The notes beneath the pieces were generated by a model. It saw only the letters and a program-made list of their open reading frames with translations, did not search any database and was not told the origin of the DNA. This document shows, in pieces, positions 1 to 5,887 of a stretch of DNA of 6,794 bases; within the stretch, counting starts at the first letter, position 1, and every line of letters begins with the position of its first letter. A program made the position numbers and the translations under genes. The DNA is from Candidatus Hydrogenedentota bacterium (lineage in GTDB: Bacteria > Hydrogenedentota > Hydrogenedentia > Hydrogenedentales > SCBR16-9): contig SKJD01000221.1 of assembly GCA_007116095.1 (NCBI GenBank), positions 1-6,794 on the forward strand. Reading direction: 5' to 3'.

Positions 1-777
1 GCTGCGGCGCGGCTGGGCGCGACGGTGCAGTTTCTGGGTTGTCTCGGAGAAGACGCCTTCGGGGATGCGCTCTGTCAGGGGCTGGCTGATGAGGGTATCG
101 GGTTGGCGGGCGTGAAGCGGACGTCGGAGGAGCCCACCGGTACGGCGATGATCCTGGTGAATGATGCCGGGGAAAACAGCATTGTCGTACATTCGGGCGC
201 GAATTTCGCGCTCACCCCGGCAGATGTGGAATCGAAGGCGGCGCTTTTCGAAGCCGCGGATGTCGTTCTGTTACAATTAGAGACCCCGCTGGAAACGGTG
301 GAGAGGGCCTTGGCGTTGGCCCGCGCCCATGGATGCACCTCCATCCTGGACGTTGGCTCGGATCAGGAACTGCCCGAGGCGATCTGGAGCGCCGCCGATG
401 TGATCTCCCCCAATGTGCATGAAGCCGCCCGCCTGGCGGCGGTACAGGACGACTCGGTCTCGTCCCGTGCAATCGCGGAAATGTTGTACCTACGGCATGG
501 TGTTAGCATGGTCATGAAACTGGGGAGAGACGGCGCCTTGTATTACGGTAGGGACAGCATCCAGCTTGTGGATGCCTTTTACGTAACACCTGTAGACACC
601 ACCGCGGCCGGCGATGCCTTTACTGGCGCTCTGGGGGCTTTCTGGGGCGCGCCCATGAATACGTTGCTGCGCCACGCCAACGCTGCCGGCGCCCTGGCCG
701 TAACGAAGACGGGCGCCCAGCCTTCCTTGCCCAACCGCGAAGACCTGGACCGTTTCATGGCCCGTCAAAGCGGGTAG
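1..777 (+). CDS. rbsK: Ribokinase-like PfkB-family sugar kinase, 5'-truncated
   Basis: ATP-dependent cytoplasmic sugar kinase of the PfkB/ribokinase family, probably phosphorylating ribose or a related sugar. The frame is open from base 1 and its first residues ([20 protein letters not shown]) match the conserved part just after the N-terminal GG-N sugar-binding motif, so roughly 40-50 residues lie upstream; the GTG at 25 is internal. Numbering from base 1, a QLETPLETV segment typical of ribokinases is followed by the NxxE motif (N138-V-H-E141, Mg/phosphate handling) and the PfkB signature DTTAAGDAF with the catalytic base Asp205 (codon 613-615). The C-terminal [15 protein letters not shown] closely resembles ribokinase AVTRKGAQPSVPWRE. 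No motif within the visible part is missing. Substrate is inferred: the sugar-contacting N-terminus is not visible, so another PfkB sugar kinase remains possible. The next gene starts 77 bp downstream on the same strand, with no terminator seen between them. Confidence 0.88.
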   Translation, partial: AAARLGATVQFLGCLGEDAFGDALCQGLADEGIGLAGVKRTSEEPTGTAMILVNDAGENSIVVHSGANFALTPADVESKAALFEAADVVLLQLETPLETVERALALARAHGCTSILDVGSDQELPEAIWSAADVISPNVHEAARLAAVQDDSVSSRAIAEMLYLRHGVSMVMKLGRDGALYYGRDSIQLVDAFYVTPVDTTAAGDAFTGALGAFWGAPMNTLLRHANAAGALAVTKTGAQPSLPNREDLDRFMARQSG

Positions 778-854
778 CAGTAGGACTATCACCACGGACG
801 GACTTTGACGAATAACCCCTTGGCCCCCGACGCCATAGCAGAAAGAAATACGCC

Positions 855-1286
855 ATGGAACTACGTGAGGTCCTTATATTCGGGATTGCCATGCTCTATG
901 TGGCCTATCCCCTCTATTTTATGGTTTGCAAGCCTACCCGGATGCGTACGCGCATGCTGGGGTTGGCCCTGATCATCTACGGCGCCATCGGCCTGTTCTG
1001 GCCGGAGATCAACGCGCCGCTATTGATCCTCGCCTGTTCATTGCTGGTAAGCGTCGGCTTTGGTATTTATCTTGATGTGATCAAAGAGTCGGTGCTTTGG
1101 CTCTGCGCCATCGCCTACGGTTTGGCCATGCTGTTCTGGCCGTTTGATCTCGATCCACTCTGGATTCCGGTGGCCGCGCTTTTTGTCGTCATCGGCTTCG
1201 ATCGCGCCATGCAGCGCGCAGCAGACAAGGTGGCGAACCCGCAAGCCTATCTCCTTGACGACGAAGAAGAAGATGCAGCCCATTAA
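855..1286 (+). CDS. Small integral membrane protein of unknown function with an internal repeat
   Basis: I do not recognise this 143-residue protein. It is very hydrophobic, with about five predicted membrane segments near residues 5-24, 34-50, 53-73, 79-96 and 101-115, separated by short loops; a basic stretch (KPTRMRTR, 26-33) follows the first segment, suggesting that loop is cytoplasmic by the positive-inside rule. The tail (116-143) is hydrophilic and ends in an acidic run, DDEEED. Residues 38-71 and 84-117 repeat each other with a 46-residue period (shared YG, LFWP, PL and GF). The ATG at 855 has only a weak purine-rich upstream sequence (AGAAAG). It lies 77 bp after the sugar kinase and 62 bp before lptF on the same strand, so co-transcription with lptFG and an envelope role are plausible but purely contextual. 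Confidence 0.72.
   Translation: MELREVLIFGIAMLYVAYPLYFMVCKPTRMRTRMLGLALIIYGAIGLFWPEINAPLLILACSLLVSVGFGIYLDVIKESVLWLCAIAYGLAMLFWPFDLDPLWIPVAALFVVIGFDRAMQRAADKVANPQAYLLDDEEEDAAH
966..1205 (+). repeat. Internal protein-level duplication in the small membrane protein
   Basis: Two 34-residue units (residues 38-71 and 84-117) align without gaps at about 14 identities out of 34. Key matches are Y42/Y88, G43/G89, LFWP 47-50/93-96, PL 55-56/101-102 and GF 68-69/114-115. Each unit spans a pair of membrane segments with an FWP turn between them, so the protein looks like a duplicated helical hairpin. The alignment was done by eye. Confidence 0.55.
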
Positions 1287-1336
1287 TCACACGTACTTGT
1301 TGAAAGACTGGCGCTGGCCGACCGTCTCGTCGGCCT

Positions 1337-1340
1337 GAGG
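1337..1340 (+). promoter_or_regulatory. Shine-Dalgarno (GAGG) that sets the lptF TTG start
   Basis: GAGG ends eight bases before the TTG at 1349. The lptF frame has no ATG or GTG upstream before the in-frame stop TGA at 1301-1303, and the first in-frame ATG (residue 41) lies beyond the first membrane segment. The spacing and the conserved N-terminus therefore support TTG initiation. Confidence 0.7.
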
Positions 1341-1348
1341 ATATCCGG

Positions 1349-2455
1349 TTGGCGTTATTGCACCGTTACATACTCCGACAAATCTGGGGCCCGGCGCTGT
1401 TGGCGGTGATCGTCATCGGCTTTGTGCTGGTGGCCGGCGAGATCCAGTCCAAGCTGCGGCTGCTTTTTATGGACGTGCCCAATGCCGATGTCCGTCTTTG
1501 GGACATCGCCCGCATGTCCTTCTATTCGTCTCCACTGCTCATCGGGTACATCTTTCCGATCACCTTTCTCATGGGCATCATGCTGACCTTTGGCCGTCTG
1601 GCCCAGCACAGCGAGCTAACCGCAATGAAGGCGGCGGGCGTGCCCATGCGGCGGATTGTGCTGCCGGTGCTGGCGACGGGGCTCCTCCTGAGCATCATGA
1701 CCTTCTTCCTCATCGACCGCGGCCAGCCCTGGGCCTATGTGCGCCTGACCTATTTGCTCACCAGCGACCTGCCCCTGCGGATGAGCATCGACATGCTGCC
1801 CACCGGGCGCGTGCAGGAGTATGGCCGCTGGGGCGTTTATATCGGGGAAAAATCGGAGGATGGCGCCCTACATAACCTCATGGTCCTCGAGCGCAAGGAG
1901 GACGGCGGCGCCACAACCTATTACGCCGACGCCGCGCGCCTTGTGCAGGTTGATGGCGTAAGCTACCTGGAAATGGACCAGGGCTATCTGTTCTTTGAAG
2001 AGCAAGAGCGCAAGGTGACCTTTGACAAGTTGACCGTACCCGTACCCGAGCTCCAGCGACGCGCCATTGAGCGCAGTCAGGAAGGGCAAACGGCTGCGGC
2101 GCTGTTGGCGAGTCAGGAACGCCTGGGGGCGGAGTTCGCCGAAACGGGCAACCTGCGGGTGGGGGCGGAGCTGCGGGAGCAGCGTATGGAAATCAGCAAC
2201 CGCTTTGCCTTTCCGTTGATGTGCTTCAGCGTCGCCTTTGTGGCGGCGCCGATTGGGGCGCGCATGAAACGCACGGGCCGCACCTACGCCTTTCTCAGCG
2301 GTTTGGTTATTGTGGCGCTTTATTTTACGCTGCGCAAGGTGGCTGAGCCGATGTATATCCCCGGCCTGGCGGATGCAGTGATACGCGGGCAAATTCCCAA
2401 TCTCGTGCTGTTGGCGGCCGGAAGCTTCCTGCTCTGGCGGGTGGACCGCGTATGA
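1349..2455 (+). CDS. lptF: LPS export ABC transporter permease LptF
   Basis: Inner-membrane permease of the LptB2FG transporter, which extracts lipopolysaccharide from the outer leaflet of the inner membrane and feeds it to the LptC-A-D bridge. The 368-residue length is normal for the family. Predicted membrane segments fall near residues 11-30, 61-82, 102-122, 283-304, 312-330 and 348-364, with a large periplasmic domain (about 123-275, the beta-jellyroll) between the third and fourth. The cytoplasmic coupling helix for LptB lies in GRLAQHSELTAMKAAGV; Glu89 is in the position of the conserved SE pair of E. coli LptF. Initiation is at TTG, with GAGG eight bases upstream. The stop codon overlaps the start of lptG (ATGA), so the two are translationally coupled and probably made in equal amounts. 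Assignment to LptF rather than LptG rests on order and N-terminal resemblance, since the two families are homologous. Confidence 0.9.
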   Translation: MALLHRYILRQIWGPALLAVIVIGFVLVAGEIQSKLRLLFMDVPNADVRLWDIARMSFYSSPLLIGYIFPITFLMGIMLTFGRLAQHSELTAMKAAGVPMRRIVLPVLATGLLLSIMTFFLIDRGQPWAYVRLTYLLTSDLPLRMSIDMLPTGRVQEYGRWGVYIGEKSEDGALHNLMVLERKEDGGATTYYADAARLVQVDGVSYLEMDQGYLFFEEQERKVTFDKLTVPVPELQRRAIERSQEGQTAAALLASQERLGAEFAETGNLRVGAELREQRMEISNRFAFPLMCFSVAFVAAPIGARMKRTGRTYAFLSGLVIVALYFTLRKVAEPMYIPGLADAVIRGQIPNLVLLAAGSFLLWRVDRV

Positions 2456-3537
2456 CCCTTTTCGATCGCTATTTGGGCAAGCGCATGATCGGCGCCATCT
2501 TTCGCATCCTGATCACGGTAGTGTTGCTCTATATCGCCATCGACTTTCTCAGCCAGCGCGGCCAGGACTTCCGAAACTATGGCGTGCCGGTGGGTGTTGC
2601 CCTGCAGTACTACCTGACCTTTATCCCCACCATCCTCTTCGAGTACCAGGCGGCGGCCCTGGCCGTCCTTATCGCGGGGTTGATGGTGCTGGGCAAGGCT
2701 GCGCAGGACAGTGAAATCACCGCCATTCTGGCCGGAGGCGTCAGCCTGTACCGCATCATATGCGCGCCGGTGCTAGTTGCGCTGGTCATGGCTGTCGGCG
2801 CTTTCTGGGTGCAGGAGACCTGGGGTGTCTCGGCCACCTCCAGGGCGCGACAGATTGAGGACGAGTATTTCTCGCGCATGGTGCATGACGCCAACCGCGC
2901 GCCGATAAGCTGGGCGAATCTGGATGAGACCTGGACCTGCCACGTGCTCAAGTTCAACCGCACCGCGCTCACCGGGCAGTATGTCTATCTGCATGCGATT
3001 GAGGACGATGTGGTGCAGGAGATCCGCGCCAACCGCATCTACTGGGATGAGAACGTGAACGCCTGGATTCTGGAAGATGGCCGTTGGGCGCGCTTCGGCG
3101 AGGACTGGGACCTGCAGGTGGATCGCATCACCCAGGCGCGCGCGCCCTTCAACGAAGCCCCGGATCAGCTCTTTGCCCTGGAGCAGCCCGCCGATACGAA
3201 AAGCGCCCAAACCCTGGCCGATGACCTGGAGCATGCCGCCAACCTGGGCATTCCCGTCGACCGCTACTGGGTGGACTACCACGCGAAATTCGCCCGACCC
3301 GCCCTCTCCTTCGTCATGATCTTCCTGGCCATCCCCTTCGCCATACGGATTCGTCGGGGCGGCGTGGCCGTCGGTTTTGGTCTAAGCATCGCCATCGGCC
3401 TGGCCTACTTACTGCTCTTTCTACTCGGTATGGGCCTGGGCTATATGGAAGCCTTGCCACCTGTCATCGCTGCCTGGCTCGCCAACGCCTGCTTCTTTGC
3501 ACTCGGCATGGTCCTGCTCTACCGCACCCCTACCTGA
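2452..3537 (+). CDS. lptG: LPS export ABC transporter permease LptG
   Basis: Second permease of the LptB2FG lipopolysaccharide exporter, acting in the inner membrane with LptF. The protein has 361 residues, the usual length. The N-terminus (TLFDRYLGKRM) matches the LptG pattern. Membrane segments are predicted near 12-32, 54-80, 101-121, 282-299, 306-329 and 336-356; the periplasmic jellyroll domain occupies about 122-270. The coupling helix GKAAQDSEITAILAGGV carries Glu88, at the same number as the LptB-contacting glutamate of E. coli LptG. The family-typical fourth-segment block ARPALSFVMIFLAIPF followed by IRRGGVAVGFG is clear. Its ATG overlaps the lptF TGA by four bases; no separate strong Shine-Dalgarno is evident, which fits termination-reinitiation. 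A Rho-independent terminator starts three bases after the stop. The ATPase lptB and the lptC/lptA genes are not in the window. Confidence 0.93.
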   Translation: MTLFDRYLGKRMIGAIFRILITVVLLYIAIDFLSQRGQDFRNYGVPVGVALQYYLTFIPTILFEYQAAALAVLIAGLMVLGKAAQDSEITAILAGGVSLYRIICAPVLVALVMAVGAFWVQETWGVSATSRARQIEDEYFSRMVHDANRAPISWANLDETWTCHVLKFNRTALTGQYVYLHAIEDDVVQEIRANRIYWDENVNAWILEDGRWARFGEDWDLQVDRITQARAPFNEAPDQLFALEQPADTKSAQTLADDLEHAANLGIPVDRYWVDYHAKFARPALSFVMIFLAIPFAIRIRRGGVAVGFGLSIAIGLAYLLLFLLGMGLGYMEALPPVIAAWLANACFFALGMVLLYRTPT

Positions 3538-3540
3538 GGG

Positions 3541-3585
3541 CGGGGGATAACCGGTCTGCCGACGCAGCCGTTTTACCCCGTTTTT
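3541..3585 (+). terminator. Rho-independent terminator after lptG
   Basis: CGGGG (3541-3545) pairs with CCCCG (3576-3580). Inside, AA/TT (3549-3550 with 3571-3572), CGG/CCG (3552-3554 with 3568-3570) and CTGC/GCAG (3556-3559 with 3564-3567) stack around a CGAC loop, with small bulges at 3551 and 3555 and an internal loop at 3546-3548/3573-3575. TTTTT follows immediately at 3581-3585. This ends the lptF-lptG unit and separates it from metG. Confidence 0.8.
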
Positions 3586-3623
3586 CCTGATCCTGTCAGA
3601 TGCATGTTCTGGCGGTGTTTCGG

Positions 3624-3644
3624 TATAATGGGGCCTTCTATAAT
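3624..3644 (+). promoter_or_regulatory. Candidate metG promoter: two consensus -10 boxes
   Basis: A perfect TATAAT occurs at 3624-3629 and again at 3639-3644, downstream of the lptG terminator and about 190 bp before metG. Neither has a convincing TTGACA-like -35 at 16-18 bp (the hexamer 17 bp above the first is TGCATG), nor a TGn extended -10. The location, just after a terminator and before a separately transcribed gene, supports a promoter; which box is used cannot be read from sequence. Initiation would give a leader of roughly 175-190 nt. Confidence 0.4.
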
Positions 3645-3652
3645 GCATTTCC

Positions 3653-3703
3653 CCGTGTATAGCAGATTGCACGGTAAATTTGTGTCATCCGGTCTGTTTT
3701 TTT
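3653..3703 (+). promoter_or_regulatory. metG: Possible transcription attenuator in the metG leader
   Basis: AGCAGATTG (3661-3669) can pair with CGGTCTGTT (3690-3698), nine pairs including three G-U, enclosing an inner CACGG/TTGTG stem (3670-3674 with 3680-3684). The outer stem runs into a seven-T tract at 3697-3703, the layout of an intrinsic terminator. A competing hairpin, CCGTGTA (3653-3659) with TGCACGG (3668-3674), uses bases of both stems, so the two folds exclude each other. The terminator stem is weak (G-U pairs, five-base bulge), so this is only a candidate. Confidence 0.25.
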
Positions 3704-3744
3704 AGGGGGGTACGCCCCTCATTCTTTGTGAAAATGGCCGGTTT

Positions 3745-3798
3745 TGCCTGAGTAATACCCCTGTTGAGATTCCGTAACCCCGGTATGCCCGACAGGCA
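3745..3798 (+). promoter_or_regulatory. Nested hairpin in the metG 5' leader
   Basis: TGCCTG (3745-3750) is the exact reverse complement of CAGGCA (3793-3798); inside it ATACC (3755-3759) matches GGTAT (3782-3786), and inside that GTT (3763-3765) matches AAC (3776-3778). The three stems nest with small internal loops, and the structure ends nine bases before the AAAGGA ribosome binding site. It does not match a riboswitch that I recognise; it may influence metG translation or RNA stability. Confidence 0.3.
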
Positions 3799-3827
3799 GG
3801 TTGAAGTAAAGGAATTGTACAGCACCC

Positions 3828-5600
3828 ATGAGTACCGAAACGCAAACCGGCGCAGCCGGCCCGAAGACCACTGATTTTGAGCGGGTACTGGTTACCAGCG
3901 CATTGCCTTACGCCAACGGGCACATCCATCTGGGGCATATTGCGGGCGCGTACCTACCGGCGGACATCTACGTCCGCTACATGCGGATGCGGGGCGAGAA
4001 GGTGCTGTATATCGGTGGTTCGGACGAGTTCGGCGTGCCCATCACGCTGACCGCCCTGAAGGAAGGCATTTCCCCGCAGGAAGTCATTGACCGCTACCAC
4101 TTTGCCAACAAAGAGGCCTTCGAGCGCCTGGGCATTTCATATGATATGTATGGCCGCACCTCGTGGGAGCTGCATGTCGACACCACCCAGACCTTTTTCA
4201 AGGCGCTGGACGACGATGGCAAGATTTACGCCGAAGAGGTCGAGCTGTGGTATTCCGAGCAGTCTGATCGCTTTCTACCGGACCGCTATGTCCGGGGTAC
4301 CTGCCCGAAATGCGGCTATACAAACGCTAATGGCGATGAATGTGAAAGTTGTGGCGCGCAGTATGCCGCCCATGATCTGGTGGAGCCCCGAGCCAACATC
4401 CCCGGCGACAGTTCCATGCCCATCCTCAAGAAATCTCGGCACTGGTTTCTGGACCTGCCGGAATTCAAGGAGCCCCTCAAAACCTGGGTCGATGAACACC
4501 CGGAATGGCGCGCTAATGTCCGCGGGATAGCCCTGGGCTGGATCAACGACCTGCGTGCGCGCTGTATCACCCGTGACACCGATTGGGGCGTGCCCATTCC
4601 GCTGGATGATCCCGACGCCGCAAAGAAACGGATTTACGTCTGGTTCGATGCGCCCATCGGCTATGTCACCAACACGCGGCAATGGGGGATTGAGCAAGAA
4701 AACGACGACACCGCTTGGGAGCAGTGGTGGAAAAACCCAAAGACGCGGCTACTGCACTTCATCGGCAAGGACAACATCCCTTTCCACGCCGTCATTTTTC
4801 CAGCCATGCTCATGGGTCAGGGCGATTATGTCCTGGCGGACCAGGTGGTTGGGAATGAATACCTGAACGTCTATAACCGGCAAACCGGCAAATCGGAGAA
4901 AGGCTCGAAATCACGCGGCAACATGATCAGCGTGAAATGGGCGCTGGATCAGTTCCCTCGGGACGTCATCCGCTATTATCTCTGCGCCATCGCCCCGGAG
5001 AGCAAGGACGCCGACTTTGACTGGGACGACTTCATGAATCGTTACAATGGCGAGCTCTGTGACGTGGTCGGCAATTTCATCCACCGCAGCCTTACGATGG
5101 CGGTGAAGAATTTTGCGCAGGCCGTCCCGCCGGAAGGAACGCTGGACGCCGAAGACGAAGCGTTGCTGGCCTATATCCCGGAACAGGTAGACGCCATCGG
5201 TGAGTCGCTGAGCAACTGTCGATTCCGCCAGGCGATAGAGCGGGTGATCGAATTGGGGCGCAAGGCCAATGTCTATTTCGACGGCAAAGCGCCCTGGGTG
5301 ACCCGGAAAACCGACCTGGACCGCACCGGCACGACGCTTTATGTCTGCTGCCAGGTGGTCAAGGCGCTTTGTCATGTCTTGGCGCCGTTCACGCCCGACG
5401 CCGCCGAGCGCCTGGGTCAGACCCTGGGGATTACCCTGCCTGAAGGCGGCCCGGAAGGCGGCGAGGATGGCTGGAACCTGGCCAAAATCCATTTGCCTGC
5501 CGGCCATGCGCTTGAGAAGCCCCAGGTCCTGTTTCCCAAGGTAGACCCGGATGTCATTGCAGAGCTGGCCGCCGCCCACGAACGGGGCGAAGCATTTTGA
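3828..5600 (+). CDS. metG: Methionine--tRNA ligase (MetRS)
   Basis: Cytoplasmic class I aminoacyl-tRNA synthetase that charges tRNA-Met and initiator tRNA with methionine using ATP. It is complete at 590 residues. The Rossmann fold begins with ALPYANG and the HIGH motif as HLGH (34-37). The connective region has a zinc knuckle C159-x2-C162-x9-C172-x2-C175, the same spacing as E. coli Cys145/148/158/161. YVWFDAPIGYV is the usual active-site strand. The KMSKS loop reads KGSKS (358-362), followed by RGN. In the helical anticodon domain, N416/R420 (NFIHR) and W490 (APW) correspond to E. coli Asn391, Arg395 and Trp461, which read CAU. The protein ends without the roughly 110-residue C-terminal tRNA-binding domain of E. 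coli MetRS (677 aa). ATG 3828 is the first in-frame ATG after the stop at 3807; AAAGGA (3808-3813) lies rather far upstream (14 nt). It appears monocistronic, with its own leader. Confidence 0.97.
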   Translation: MSTETQTGAAGPKTTDFERVLVTSALPYANGHIHLGHIAGAYLPADIYVRYMRMRGEKVLYIGGSDEFGVPITLTALKEGISPQEVIDRYHFANKEAFERLGISYDMYGRTSWELHVDTTQTFFKALDDDGKIYAEEVELWYSEQSDRFLPDRYVRGTCPKCGYTNANGDECESCGAQYAAHDLVEPRANIPGDSSMPILKKSRHWFLDLPEFKEPLKTWVDEHPEWRANVRGIALGWINDLRARCITRDTDWGVPIPLDDPDAAKKRIYVWFDAPIGYVTNTRQWGIEQENDDTAWEQWWKNPKTRLLHFIGKDNIPFHAVIFPAMLMGQGDYVLADQVVGNEYLNVYNRQTGKSEKGSKSRGNMISVKWALDQFPRDVIRYYLCAIAPESKDADFDWDDFMNRYNGELCDVVGNFIHRSLTMAVKNFAQAVPPEGTLDAEDEALLAYIPEQVDAIGESLSNCRFRQAIERVIELGRKANVYFDGKAPWVTRKTDLDRTGTTLYVCCQVVKALCHVLAPFTPDAAERLGQTLGITLPEGGPEGGEDGWNLAKIHLPAGHALEKPQVLFPKVDPDVIAELAAAHERGEAF

Positions 5601-5683
5601 CATAGCCAGCAATTATGAATATGCGCCGTCCGTCTGTAGAGGGGGAGGGCTGTGCCCATTCAACAAGATGCAGTTGATATTTC

Positions 5684-5712
5684 TTGACTCTACACAATAT
5701 ACAGTCTAAACT
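5684..5712 (+). promoter_or_regulatory. Sigma-70-type promoter for the mltD-like gene
   Basis: The -35 box TTGACT (5684-5689, five of six consensus bases) and -10 box TAAACT (5707-5712, four of six) are separated by exactly 17 bp in an AT-rich stretch. Transcription would begin near 5719-5720, giving a leader of about 170 nt before the ATG at 5888. An imperfect dyad (5686-5706) fills the spacer. In the leader I see only short stems (for example GTTAC 5720-5724 with GTAAC 5737-5741) and no recognisable riboswitch. I found no convincing terminator for metG between 5601 and this promoter. Confidence 0.55.
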
Positions 5713-5873
5713 ATGTTTTGTTACAACGCTTGCGCGGTAACGTGTCGAGGGGATGTCCCTGCGAATCCCGATGCAGAATGTAGTTTGTCGACGCCAATCC
5801 AGAAGCTGTGTGTCGCACTGTATAAACAGATGATGTTTTAATTGCTTATCCACAGGAATGGCAATACAAACCT

Positions 5874-5877
5874 GGAG
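5874..5877 (+). promoter_or_regulatory. Shine-Dalgarno (GGAG) that favours the 5888 start
   Basis: GGAG ends ten bases before the ATG at 5888. An in-frame ATG at 5858 is also possible, but its AGGA directly abuts the start codon and it would add ten residues to an already long signal-peptide n-region, so 5888 is preferred. Confidence 0.6.
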
Positions 5878-5887
5878 ATATTCCGTC

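Noticed and set aside
25..27. GTG at 25 as the start of the sugar kinase
   Set aside because: The frame is open to base 1 and the upstream residues AARLGAT continue the conserved PfkB N-terminal pattern, so the gene is truncated by the window edge and this GTG is an internal valine.
3704..3719. AGGGG/CCCCT hairpin read as a terminator
   Set aside because: The T run precedes it on the + strand and nothing T-rich follows; on the - strand it would be followed by A residues. It does not have terminator layout in either direction.
3586..3827. T-box or SAM riboswitch upstream of metG
   Set aside because: I looked for the T-box TGGNACCGCG core and for recognisable SAM-riboswitch motifs and found neither.
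4911..5612. Long open frame on the - strand opposite metG
   Set aside because: It lies within metG, whose motifs are unmistakable; its translation shows no recognisable domain and it is best explained as antisense of GC-rich coding sequence.
5647..5657. GGGC-TGT-GCCC hairpin as the metG terminator
   Set aside because: The stem is only four pairs with a three-base loop and no T tract follows.
5818..5829. LexA (SOS) box CTGTATAAACAG
   Set aside because: The half-sites CTGT and ACAG are four bases apart; the E. coli LexA box needs eight, so it is at most a different dyad.
5858..5860. Upstream ATG as the start of the mltD-like gene
   Set aside because: It is in frame, but its AGGA abuts the ATG, whereas ATG 5888 has GGAG at ten-base spacing and gives a normal lipoprotein signal.
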